From contig CAXBKQ010000014.1 of assembly GCA_963976435.1 (NCBI GenBank), positions 41,555 to 105,554 of the forward strand: a DNA stretch of 64,000 bases. Direction: 5' to 3'. Shown in pieces: positions 16,876 to 25,346 of this stretch (positions within the stretch are counted from its first letter, which is position 1; the number at the start of each line of letters is the position of its first letter). The notes under the pieces are model-generated. The model did not search any database, was not told the DNA's origin, and saw nothing but the letters and a program-made list of their open reading frames with translations. The position numbers and the translations under genes are program-made. Source of the stretch: CAKZNE01 sp963976435. Lineage in GTDB: Bacteria; Bacteroidota; Bacteroidia; Flavobacteriales; Schleiferiaceae.

Positions 16876-18486
16876 TTAAGATTGAGAGTAGCGAATCGCT
16901 GCTTCAATAAATTTAACAAATAGTGGGTGTGGATTAGCTACTGTACTTTTATATTCAGGGTGAAACTGTACTCCAACAAACCAAGGATGACCTTTTAACT
17001 CTACGATTTCTACCAAATCCAAATCTGGATTTATTCCTGTAGCGATCAATCCTGCTTCTTTAAAATTTTCTAAATATTCGTTGTTGAATTCAAAGCGATG
17101 ACGATGCCTTTCACTAATCGTTTTTCTTTTATAAACAGAGTGTATTAAACTTCCGTCTTGTAGTTCGCAATCGCATGCACCTAATCTCATGGTGCCACCC
17201 ATTTCCTCTACATTCTTTTGTTCGGCCATTAGGCTAATTACTGGGTGTGAAGTTTCGCTATCCATCTCAGTGGAATTCGCATTTTCCCAAGCTAAAACGT
17301 TTCTTGCAAATTCAATTACGGCAGCTTGCATCCCCAAACATATGCCCAAAAAAGGAATATTGTTTTCTCTGGCATAACGTATGGTTTCCAGTTTTCCATC
17401 AAAACCACGTTCACCAAAACCTGGTGCTACTAAAACACCATCCAAATCCTTTAAGGTTTTGGCGGCAGATTCTTCCGTTAAATTTTCGGAATGTATCCAT
17501 TTAATATTCACCTTACATTCATTGGAAGCTCCGGCATGGATAAAGGACTCCACTATGGATTTATAGGAATCGTGTAATTCAACATATTTACCTATTAATC
17601 CAATATTTACAGAAGTTTTAGGATATTTTAATTTATACAGGAAATCCCTCCAATTCACTAAATCGAGATTATCCTCAATGGGTAATCCCAATCTTTTTAG
17701 TACAACTTCATCCAGCTTTTGATTTCTCATCAAAATGGGAACTGCATAAATAGTATCTGCATCTAGGGATTCAATAACTGCTTCCTTTTTTACATTGCAA
17801 AAGAGAGCTAGTTTTCTTTTTAAATCCTCACCTATGCTATGCTCGGATCTACATACCAATAAATCTGGCTGAATACCTGATTCTTGCAAAGCCTTTACGG
17901 AATGCTGTGTGGGTTTGGTTTTTAACTCGCCGGTAGCGGCTAAAAAAGGGATAAGCGTAAGGTGAATAACGAGACAATCTTCTCCTAGCTCCCATTTTAA
18001 TTGACGAACAGTTTCAATATATGGCAATGCTTCAATATCACCCACGGTACCGCCAATTTCTGTTATTACAATTTCAAATTCTCCAGTGTTTCCCAGAATT
18101 TGAATTCTATTTTTAATTTCATCCGTAATATGAGGAATTACCTGAACGGTTTTACCCAAAAAATCACCTCTTCTCTCTTTGTCTATTACGGATTGGTAAA
18201 TCCTTCCGGTTGTAACATTATTCGCTTGTGAGGTAGGTCTATTTAAAAAACGTTCATAATGACCGAGATCTAAATCAGTTTCTGCACCATCGTCGGTTAC
18301 AAAACATTCACCATGCTCATAGGGATTTAAGGTTCCTGGATCGATGTTTATATAAGGATCCAGCTTTTGAATGGTAACACTATAACCTCTTGACTGCAAA
18401 AGAGTTGCAAGTGAAGCTGATACAATCCCCTTTCCTAAAGAAGAAGTAACTCCACCGGTTACAAAAATATATTTGGTTGAAGACAT
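16876..18486 (-). CDS. pyrG: CTP synthase
   Basis: 536 residues, full length. It makes CTP from UTP, ATP and glutamine. The N-terminal synthase domain starts with GGVTSSLGKG (11-20) and includes the KLDPYINIDPGTLNPYEHGE region. The C-terminal glutamine amidotransferase has LGICLGMQ (nucleophile Cys near 383) and FHPEYKS (His509, Glu511). First gene of pyrG-yidC-DUF6438, a pairing common in Bacteroidota. Confidence 0.97.
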   Translation of the reverse strand: MSSTKYIFVTGGVTSSLGKGIVSASLATLLQSRGYSVTIQKLDPYINIDPGTLNPYEHGECFVTDDGAETDLDLGHYERFLNRPTSQANNVTTGRIYQSVIDKERRGDFLGKTVQVIPHITDEIKNRIQILGNTGEFEIVITEIGGTVGDIEALPYIETVRQLKWELGEDCLVIHLTLIPFLAATGELKTKPTQHSVKALQESGIQPDLLVCRSEHSIGEDLKRKLALFCNVKKEAVIESLDADTIYAVPILMRNQKLDEVVLKRLGLPIEDNLDLVNWRDFLYKLKYPKTSVNIGLIGKYVELHDSYKSIVESFIHAGASNECKVNIKWIHSENLTEESAAKTLKDLDGVLVAPGFGERGFDGKLETIRYARENNIPFLGICLGMQAAVIEFARNVLAWENANSTEMDSETSHPVISLMAEQKNVEEMGGTMRLGACDCELQDGSLIHSVYKRKTISERHRHRFEFNNEYLENFKEAGLIATGINPDLDLVEIVELKGHPWFVGVQFHPEYKSTVANPHPLFVKFIEAAIRYSQS

Positions 18487-18516
18487 AATGATTTTTCCCT
18501 ATCGAATAAAACGCGG

Positions 18517-18524
18517 CAAAGCTA
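18517..18524 (-). promoter_or_regulatory. Probable -7 promoter element of pyrG
   Basis: On the minus strand this reads TAGCTTTG, a perfect TAnnTTTG, 30 bases before the pyrG ATG. No TTG is found at the right distance for a -33 box. Confidence 0.4.
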
Positions 18525-18561
18525 AGAATAATTGAGCGTATAGCCTTGTTATAAATCGGAA

Positions 18562-19515
18562 TTAAACCAAGTCTTTTATGATATCCTTAATTTGGATTCC
18601 CTCAGCTTCTGCCTTGTAATTTTTTACTATTCTATGTCTTAAAATAGGTTCAGCCACCGCTAAAACATCTTCATTATCTGGAGAGAATTTTCCATTTAGG
18701 GCAGCATGAGCTTTCGCTCCAAGGATAAGGTATTGTGAAGCTCTTGGTCCGGCACCCCAGGCTATATACTCCTTAGTAATATTTTTAGCTCTATCGCTAC
18801 CAGGTCTTGTTGCGCTAGCCAAAGAAACGGCAAAAGAATAGACGCTATCTGGAACTGGGATTTTGCGAATTAAATCTTGGAATTGAAGAATTTCCTGGAT
18901 ACTTAAAACCTCATTGATACTTGCAGAAATACCGCTGGTGGTATTCTTTACAATAGATAATTCTTCTTCGAAAGTTGGATAACCTACCTCAATATTAAAC
19001 ATAAACCTATCTAACTGTGCTTCAGGCAAAGGATAGGTTCCCTCCTGCTCTATGGGGTTTTGTGTGGCTAATACAAAAAATGGATCTCCCATTTTATAGC
19101 TTACACCACCGGCAGTAACAGATTTTTCCTGCATGGCTTCCAATAAGGCAGATTGAGTTTTTGGAGGTGTTCTGTTTATTTCATCCGCCAAAATAATATT
19201 GGCAAATAAAGGGCCTTTAATAAATTTAAAATTTCGGTTTTCATCTAAAATTTCGGAGCCTACAATATCAGAAGGCATAAGGTCTGGAGTAAACTGAATT
19301 CTATTAAAGCTTAAACCCAAAGCTTGTGCAGTAGTATTCACCAATAAGGTTTTTGCCAATCCAGGTACACCAACTAAAAGTGAGTGTCCTTTACAAAGTA
19401 TAGATAGCAAAAGGAGGTTTACAACTTCATCCTGGCCAACAACTACTTTCGAAATTTCTTTTTTTAATTCCTGAATTTTATTCCCCAGAAGTTTAACCGT
19501 ATTTACATCATCCAT
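18562..19515 (-). CDS. MoxR-type AAA+ ATPase
   Basis: 317 residues. Walker A is GVPGLAKT (49-56), Walker B ILADEIN (108-114), followed by the PPKTQSALLEAMQE sensor region and LATQNPIEQEGTYPLPEAQLDRF, all diagnostic of MoxR ATPases. These act as chaperones that assemble or activate partner proteins, often with VWA-domain proteins. No VWA or DUF58 gene follows in the window, and downstream lies pyrG. Its start is 1 base after the stop of a parvulin-type chaperone gene, which suggests joint expression with the periplasmic folding genes. Confidence 0.92.
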   Translation of the reverse strand: MDDVNTVKLLGNKIQELKKEISKVVVGQDEVVNLLLLSILCKGHSLLVGVPGLAKTLLVNTTAQALGLSFNRIQFTPDLMPSDIVGSEILDENRNFKFIKGPLFANIILADEINRTPPKTQSALLEAMQEKSVTAGGVSYKMGDPFFVLATQNPIEQEGTYPLPEAQLDRFMFNIEVGYPTFEEELSIVKNTTSGISASINEVLSIQEILQFQDLIRKIPVPDSVYSFAVSLASATRPGSDRAKNITKEYIAWGAGPRASQYLILGAKAHAALNGKFSPDNEDVLAVAEPILRHRIVKNYKAEAEGIQIKDIIKDLV

Positions 19516-19516
19516 A

Positions 19517-20866
19517 TTATTCTATGTATTGAGATTTTTTGATCCAACCTCTATCAAATTCACATTCAAAATATTCATTGTTTACCCTTACATAGGTTGC
19601 TTTTAGTTTTTCTTCTATCCACTTTTGGGTAGCTTCATTTCTTTTTTCCTGAAGGGCCACATTTTGAATTATATTATAATCCGTCTTTAAATCTGCCCTA
19701 TGAGGTTTGGTTTTATTGATCAATTTAATAAGCTTAAATCCTTCCTTTCCATCTGGGGTTCTAAAGAAAATGGGTTCAGAAATTCTTCCTATGGAGAGCT
19801 TTTCTGTAGCATAAAATATTTCACGATCCATCTGCCCGGTTTCCCATCTGCTATCTCCCGTTTGAGGGTTCATTGCTAGGCCACCGTTCAATTTAGAATT
19901 TTCATCTTCCGAATAATCTTTAGCCGTTTTTTCAAAAGATAATTTGCTGCTGATAATTTCTGTCCTTAAACTGTCGAGGAATTGTTTGGTAACTTCCAGA
20001 TCTTCTGCCGAAATTTTGGGCTTTATAAGAATATGTCTCAAGTCCAATTCTTCTCCTCTTCTAACCTGCAGTTGAACTATATGGTATCCATAAATGGTAG
20101 AGAATGGTTCTGAAATTTCGCCCATTGCTAAATTAAAGGCAACGGCCTCAAATTCCTTAACAAATTGCCCTCTTTTTATTCCTTTATATTCTCCACCATT
20201 TTTTGCAGAGCCAGGATCTTCAGAATAAAGAATCGCTAAAGTGCTAAAAGAAGAGCCATTTTCAACTCTTAGTTTAAGGTCGTTTAGCTTGGATATAGCT
20301 TCGTCTTTTGCTTCCTTACTAACCTTAGGGTATTTCACTACCTGTGCAAATTCTATTTGGGAATTTATTAGTGGTAAACTATCTGTAGGAATGCTATTGT
20401 AAAATTCTCTTACCTCGGAAGGAGTGATTTCAACATCTGCCGTTATTTCTCCCAGCATCCTTTGTGCTGTCATTTGATCTTTGATAAAAGGTCTCATCTC
20501 CTCCTTAATTTCAACGATGGACTTTTTATAATAAGATTCTAGTTTCTGAACCGAGCCTATTTGTTGAACAAAAACCTGAATTCTTCTATCAATTGCTTGA
20601 TCTACCTCTTCATCACCAACCACTACACTATCCAAATCTGCTTGATGCAACAGCAATTTTTCAAAAAGTAAATCTTCAAAAATGGTACAACGATCTAAAT
20701 TAGCATTAACACCGCCTTGGTCCTGATTGCTTATATAACGGTTATCCACATCCGATTTCAAAACAATATTCTTTCCTACTACTGCTACAACACCATCTAC
20801 CAATTGTTGGGCAAAAATGGGGCTGCTACATAAAGTTACTGCCAATAGGCTCAAGATTTTCCTCAT
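19517..20866 (-). CDS. SurA-like periplasmic peptidyl-prolyl isomerase/chaperone
   Basis: 449 residues. The signal peptide is 1-19 (ends FAQ). A SurA N-terminal helical domain (about 20-160, opening VDGVVAVVGKNIVLKSDVD) is followed by two parvulin-type domains: one around 175-265 (YSEDPGSAKNGGEYKGI, FSTIYGYHIVQL) and one around 270-390 (LRHILIKPKIS, YSEDENSKLNGGLAM). It escorts outer-membrane proteins through the periplasm. The ATG overlaps the preceding stop by one base. Second parvulin half looks less conserved near its end. Confidence 0.88.
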   Translation of the reverse strand: MRKILSLLAVTLCSSPIFAQQLVDGVVAVVGKNIVLKSDVDNRYISNQDQGGVNANLDRCTIFEDLLFEKLLLHQADLDSVVVGDEEVDQAIDRRIQVFVQQIGSVQKLESYYKKSIVEIKEEMRPFIKDQMTAQRMLGEITADVEITPSEVREFYNSIPTDSLPLINSQIEFAQVVKYPKVSKEAKDEAISKLNDLKLRVENGSSFSTLAILYSEDPGSAKNGGEYKGIKRGQFVKEFEAVAFNLAMGEISEPFSTIYGYHIVQLQVRRGEELDLRHILIKPKISAEDLEVTKQFLDSLRTEIISSKLSFEKTAKDYSEDENSKLNGGLAMNPQTGDSRWETGQMDREIFYATEKLSIGRISEPIFFRTPDGKEGFKLIKLINKTKPHRADLKTDYNIIQNVALQEKRNEATQKWIEEKLKATYVRVNNEYFECEFDRGWIKKSQYIE

Positions 20867-21747
20867 TATTTATAGGTTTCGAATTCCTTTTTCTCTAACG
20901 CATCGGAAAGTAAATTCTTTTCCAAATCTGCTAAGAGCTTTAATTTTTTCTTGTTGATAAGAATATTTCTAATAATATTTTTGATATAACTTAATGGGGC
21001 GTGACTATTTTTCAATTTATAATTCACGATTTCCAGTAAATATATCTTATTCGTATCTGAAATTTCTAGGAAATTATTATTGGATAAAAGCTCGGATTGA
21101 TTTATTCCTTTTTCAAATGGAATTTTTGAAGCCAGTCTGTCAAAACTTAGCCAACTACTATCCTCGAGAAAAAACTCCCTGCTGTACTTAATAGCAAAGT
21201 CTCTTAAGTTTTCCCGGTCTTCCTTTTCTTTAGACTTAAACCAATCCCTAGCATCACTAAGTTTGGGTGCGTTGGTACTAATGATTATATAGTTGGCGAT
21301 TAAGATATTCTCCTTTAGCAGGAAATTCTCGCGGCTAGACAGGTAATATTCCTCAATTTCTTGAGTACTAATATTGGTATCCAGATTTTGTTGTAGGTAT
21401 TCCTCCTGGTAGGTGAATTTTAAAAGGTCGTTTTTATATTTGGTAATCTGCTCATCAAAATTCTTTTGATTTTCATTTAGATTAAACTCAGCTTTATAAA
21501 GCATAAGCTGATCTTTGGCCCAAATATTAATAAAATTCTGTACTAAGGAAAGGCTATCCCTAGAACTCAAATTTCCCTTTTGTTCTAATACAGGATTAAG
21601 GTCACTTTCATACAAGTATCTATCATAAACTCTAGCTATCACCTCACCTTTATCCTCTTCCTCAGAAGGCTTAATAAATTGGCAAGAAGCACAAAGTATA
21701 GAAATCAACAAAGCAATGCTGAGGCTGTATTTATTTTTCTTCTTCAA
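20866..21747 (-). CDS. SurA-N-like periplasmic lipoprotein, no parvulin domain
   Basis: 293 residues. A lipoprotein signal peptide ends at CASC (Cys22). The mature part begins VIARVYDRYLYESDL, as in SurA N-terminal domains, and continues with helical, charged sequence (about 60-150) and a segment resembling a worn parvulin domain around 150-255, but without the HI and GGxLG-type motifs. The start must be TTG 21747: an in-frame stop lies 12 bases upstream and no ATG occurs before the signal peptide. It overlaps the preceding gene by 17 bases. Likely a chaperone partner of its two neighbours; activity as an isomerase is doubtful. Confidence 0.7.
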   Translation of the reverse strand: MKKKNKYSLSIALLISILCASCQFIKPSEEEDKGEVIARVYDRYLYESDLNPVLEQKGNLSSRDSLSLVQNFINIWAKDQLMLYKAEFNLNENQKNFDEQITKYKNDLLKFTYQEEYLQQNLDTNISTQEIEEYYLSSRENFLLKENILIANYIIISTNAPKLSDARDWFKSKEKEDRENLRDFAIKYSREFFLEDSSWLSFDRLASKIPFEKGINQSELLSNNNFLEISDTNKIYLLEIVNYKLKNSHAPLSYIKNIIRNILINKKKLKLLADLEKNLLSDALEKKEFETYK

Positions 21748-23698
21748 GAATGCGAATTACTTTTTCCAATACCTCCTCATTAATACTCACTTCATATTTT
21801 CCTTTGAGTTCTGCAATCCAATCCTTTTCCAGTTTGTTTTGATAAGCGCTTATCACCAAACCACGAGCTTCTTCCAAAGTTTTATTCGTTGGTGCCTTCT
21901 TATCTTTCACTATCATTATAAAGTATCTCGAATTCTTCTTAATTGTTTTAGAAACTCCAGCTTCAGGCTTATATTCTGTTAAAAGGTCATTTTCACTTTC
22001 CTCAAACACATCTTCATCAATTTTAATATTTAGCTCAGAATCTTCATTTAAGCTATTTAATACCATTTGAATAGAGTCTCCATTCAATAGCATTTTTTTG
22101 GCCTTTTTCGCCAATTTTTTACTGGCAGCATCAATTATTTGAACATCATAGCGAGTTTCCCACATAAAGTCATTTTTATGGGAAGCATAAAAGTTCTCTA
22201 AACCAAGAGTATCAATAACAGACTTTTTCCAAACTCTTTTTTCGGTTAGATCAAATAATAATATACCCTCATAATATTCTCTTGCCAACATTCTAAACTC
22301 GGGATATTTATCTTCTAATCTGGTTTTTTCGTAGTTTATTAATTTACCGTCTACAAAGCGATTGTATGCAGTTCTAATCTCCTTTCTAAGGTTATTAGAC
22401 TTTCTAGATTTACTTTGGGTATTATCCACAAATAAGAGGAACTCTCCTACTGTAAAACTATTGTCCTTAAATTCAAAAAGAACTTTATCCTTTCCCTTGG
22501 CATTTTCGGAGCTATAAGCCATTTTCAAAAGAGATTCATCAATTTGTGCGAAGGCTTCCTTTTTTACTTTAAGATGTTCGTGGAAATTGTATTCTAATTT
22601 CAATCTTTTTACAATACTCTCTCTACTTTGTTCGGATCTGCTATCCTTATCCACTCTAATCTTTAATTCCCTTTTTAGCTTATCAAAAGAATCAATACCT
22701 GGTTTTGACATTAGTTTAATAATATGCCAACCAACTGGAGTTTTCACAGGTTCAGTAATATCACCTTCACTTTTCAGGGCAAATACTGCCTCTTCAAATT
22801 CGGGATACATTTTATTAATAGCAAATGGTTGAAGTAGGCCTCCTCTTTTAGAAGTTGCACGGTCTTCACTATATTTCATTGCTGCATCTTCAAAAGACAT
22901 TCCGCCTAATATCTGAGAGTGGATTTCTTTAATTTTTCTTTCAGCAGCATCTTTTTCTTCCTGACTAGATTTTTCATTGGAAATTAATAGAATATGAGAT
23001 GCTTCTATGGTACCTCTTGCTGGTCTTTCATCAGTTTTCATTACAAGATGGAAACCGAATCTGGTTTGAATAGGATCTGAAATTTCTCCTATTTCAAGAT
23101 TATATGCCGCTGATTCAAAAGGATAAACCATTCCAAATACGGTGAAAAATCCTAAATCTCCACCTCTTTCTGCGGAATAAGTATCTGCGGAATATTCGCG
23201 AGCCAGTTTTTCAAAACTTTCGCCAGCATCCAGACGAGCTTTCAGGGATTTAATTTTTGCAAAGGCTTTCTCCTTGGTCATATCATCAGAATCCTCAGAA
23301 GCGGCGAGCATGATGTGAGATGCTCTAACATCCAATTTCATTCGCTCATAGGCCTCTTTTAATAGCTCCTGTGTAATATCCTTATCCGATAAATAGGGTT
23401 TTGCCAATTGGTTGCGGTAGGAATTAAATTCTTGAATAAAGCGATTTTCCTTATCCATTTCCAATTCCTTGGCTTCATGGACTTTTAATTTGAAATTCAG
23501 ATAAAGGTCTAGGTATTCTCTAGCGGTTTTGGGATCTATATCCTCACCTAGATTCCTGTTCTTATTGTAAACAGCCATATACTCTTCGGCTGTTACCTTA
23601 TCTTCTCCTACTGAAAAAAGAATTTCATTGTTTAGGTCTTGTGAATTGGCGTTTAAAGACGCTGCAAAGAATAATGCAATTAAAAGTAGTCTCTTCAT
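21731..23698 (-). CDS. Periplasmic peptidyl-prolyl isomerase with two parvulin domains
   Basis: 655 residues. The signal peptide is 1-19 (ends NSQ). Two well-kept parvulin domains follow: about 125-225 (VRASHIMLA, YSADTYSAERGGDLGFF, TRFGFHLVMK) and about 230-335 (EASHILLIS, YSEDRATSKRGGLLQPF, TPVGWHIIKL). The second half (340-655) is a long helical region without a known motif, apparently PpiD/SurA-like chaperone sequence. It is the first of three consecutive folding genes, 40 bases downstream of guaB, and probably handles outer-membrane and T9SS cargo. Confidence 0.88.
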   Translation of the reverse strand: MKRLLLIALFFAASLNANSQDLNNEILFSVGEDKVTAEEYMAVYNKNRNLGEDIDPKTAREYLDLYLNFKLKVHEAKELEMDKENRFIQEFNSYRNQLAKPYLSDKDITQELLKEAYERMKLDVRASHIMLAASEDSDDMTKEKAFAKIKSLKARLDAGESFEKLAREYSADTYSAERGGDLGFFTVFGMVYPFESAAYNLEIGEISDPIQTRFGFHLVMKTDERPARGTIEASHILLISNEKSSQEEKDAAERKIKEIHSQILGGMSFEDAAMKYSEDRATSKRGGLLQPFAINKMYPEFEEAVFALKSEGDITEPVKTPVGWHIIKLMSKPGIDSFDKLKRELKIRVDKDSRSEQSRESIVKRLKLEYNFHEHLKVKKEAFAQIDESLLKMAYSSENAKGKDKVLFEFKDNSFTVGEFLLFVDNTQSKSRKSNNLRKEIRTAYNRFVDGKLINYEKTRLEDKYPEFRMLAREYYEGILLFDLTEKRVWKKSVIDTLGLENFYASHKNDFMWETRYDVQIIDAASKKLAKKAKKMLLNGDSIQMVLNSLNEDSELNIKIDEDVFEESENDLLTEYKPEAGVSKTIKKNSRYFIMIVKDKKAPTNKTLEEARGLVISAYQNKLEKDWIAELKGKYEVSINEEVLEKVIRILEEEK

Positions 23699-23738
23699 TT
23701 TTAAGGTTTCAATTTTGGTTTACAAACTAAATGAAAAA

Positions 23739-25214
23739 TTATTTACGGCTATAATTTGGTGCCTCCCTAGTTATTTGAACATCATGAGGGTGACTTTCAT
23801 TATGTCCGGCTGTGGTTATTCTTACAAATTGGCCATTTTCCTGGATACTGGCAATATCTTTAGCGCCACAATATCCCATTCCGGCTCTAAGACCTCCAAT
23901 AAATTGGTACATCACTTCTCCAACATCTCCCTTATAGGGTACTCTTCCTACTATACCTTCAGGTACTAATTTTTTAATATCATCTTCAACATCTTGAAAA
24001 TATCTATCCTTGGAGCCTTTGTCCATAGCTTCTATGGATCCCATTCCTCTATAGGTTTTATATTTTCTTCCTTCGTAAATAATGGTATCTCCAGGTGACT
24101 CCTTTGTACCTGCGAACAAGGAACCTAACATAACGGTATCTGCACCTGCGGCAATTGCTTTAACAATGTCGCCAGTAAATCGAATACCACCATCTGCAAT
24201 TACCGGTACCCCGGAGCCTTTAATTCCTTTGGCAACTTCCATTACTGCTGATAATTGTGGATATCCAACCCCCGCAACAACACGTGTGGTGCAAATAGAT
24301 CCAGGACCAATACCAACTTTTACAGCATCTGCTCCAGCTTCAACAAGGTATTTAGCTGCTTTTGCGGTAGCAATATTTCCTACTACTACATCCAGCTCAG
24401 GAAACTTGCCTTTCACCTTTTTTAAGGCATCTACCACGCCTTTAGTATGGCCATGTGCAGTATCAATAATCACCGCATCTACATTAGACTCCACCAGGGC
24501 CGTAACTCTTTCCAATACATCGGGAGTAACACCTACAGCAGCTGCCACTCTCAATCTTCCATAACTATCTTTACAAGCGTTTGGTTTTATTCTTAATTTG
24601 GTGATATCTCTATAGGTAATTAGACCAATAAGAGTATTATCATCCTTAACTACTGGGAGTTTTTCAATCTTATAATCCTGAAGAATTAATTCTGCCTCCT
24701 GCAAAGAAGTATTTTGATGGGTGGTAATAAGCCCTTCTTTGGTCATTATTTCAGTCAATGGTCGATCGTTGTTTTTTTCAAAACGCAAATCCCTATTGGT
24801 GATTATCCCAATTAACTTTTTATCTTCATTTACGATTGGAATACCACCAATCTTATATTCAGCCATCATTTTTTTGGCATCCGAAACCAGCGCATTCTCA
24901 TTAAGAGTAACCGGGTCTAAGATCATTCCACTTTCGGCTCTTTTTACATTCCTCACTTCCACCGCCTGCTGCTCAATGCTCATATTCTTATGCAAAACTC
25001 CAATTCCACCATCCTGCGCTATAGCAATGGCCATGGAAGATTCTGTAACAGTATCCATTGCTGCAGAAATAATTGGAGTTTTTAACTTGATATTTCTAGT
25101 GAAATTTGTACTTAAATCCACATCCCTTGGAAGGACTTCAGAATAAGCAGGAACTAAAAGTACGTCATCGTAGGTAAGTGCTTCACCTAATATTTTTTCT
25201 GATTGTAATGGCAT
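23739..25214 (-). CDS. guaB: IMP dehydrogenase
   Basis: 491 residues from the ATG at 25214; a TTG four codons upstream is also open but less likely. It oxidises IMP to XMP, the first committed step to GMP. The TIM barrel is interrupted by two CBS domains (about 94-203). Catalytic loop GIGPGSICTTR has Cys308; the ADGGIRFTGDIVKA and YRGMGSIEAM segments complete the active site. Downstream genes for periplasmic chaperones follow within 40 bases, so some read-through is likely. Confidence 0.96.
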   Translation of the reverse strand: MPLQSEKILGEALTYDDVLLVPAYSEVLPRDVDLSTNFTRNIKLKTPIISAAMDTVTESSMAIAIAQDGGIGVLHKNMSIEQQAVEVRNVKRAESGMILDPVTLNENALVSDAKKMMAEYKIGGIPIVNEDKKLIGIITNRDLRFEKNNDRPLTEIMTKEGLITTHQNTSLQEAELILQDYKIEKLPVVKDDNTLIGLITYRDITKLRIKPNACKDSYGRLRVAAAVGVTPDVLERVTALVESNVDAVIIDTAHGHTKGVVDALKKVKGKFPELDVVVGNIATAKAAKYLVEAGADAVKVGIGPGSICTTRVVAGVGYPQLSAVMEVAKGIKGSGVPVIADGGIRFTGDIVKAIAAGADTVMLGSLFAGTKESPGDTIIYEGRKYKTYRGMGSIEAMDKGSKDRYFQDVEDDIKKLVPEGIVGRVPYKGDVGEVMYQFIGGLRAGMGYCGAKDIASIQENGQFVRITTAGHNESHPHDVQITREAPNYSRK

Positions 25215-25270
25215 GGGAGAAAGCAATTTTAGTTAAAAATTGCACGCGAAAATAACAATAATTACTGACT

Positions 25271-25290
25271 TTATATGCATTTATATGCAT
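25271..25290. repeat. Tandem 10-bp repeat upstream of guaB
   Basis: TTATATGCAT occurs twice in a row, each copy holding the palindrome ATGCAT. It lies 57-76 bases before the guaB ATG and just beside the terminator of the preceding gene. It may be a regulatory site, with no direct proof. Confidence 0.35.
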
Positions 25291-25319
25291 AAAAAAAGCC
25301 CCGATACAATCGGGGCTTT
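25291..25319 (-). terminator. Rho-independent terminator of the 25347-28784 gene
   Basis: Stem of 9 bp (25297-25305 with 25309-25317, core GCCCCGAT/ATCGGGGC) with a 3-base loop, followed in minus-strand sense by a run of seven T. Confidence 0.9.
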
Positions 25320-25346
25320 GGCTAATTCTTAAATAAATCTATAAAA

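Noticed and set aside
24281..24286. CACGTG as a parS core
   Set aside because: Flanks do not match parS and it is inside the guaB coding sequence. The same holds for 53633-53638 in lepB.
24082..24564. 160-codon open frame antisense to guaB
   Set aside because: It is the mirror of a highly conserved enzyme; its Thr/Ser/Pro-rich product is typical of antisense frames.
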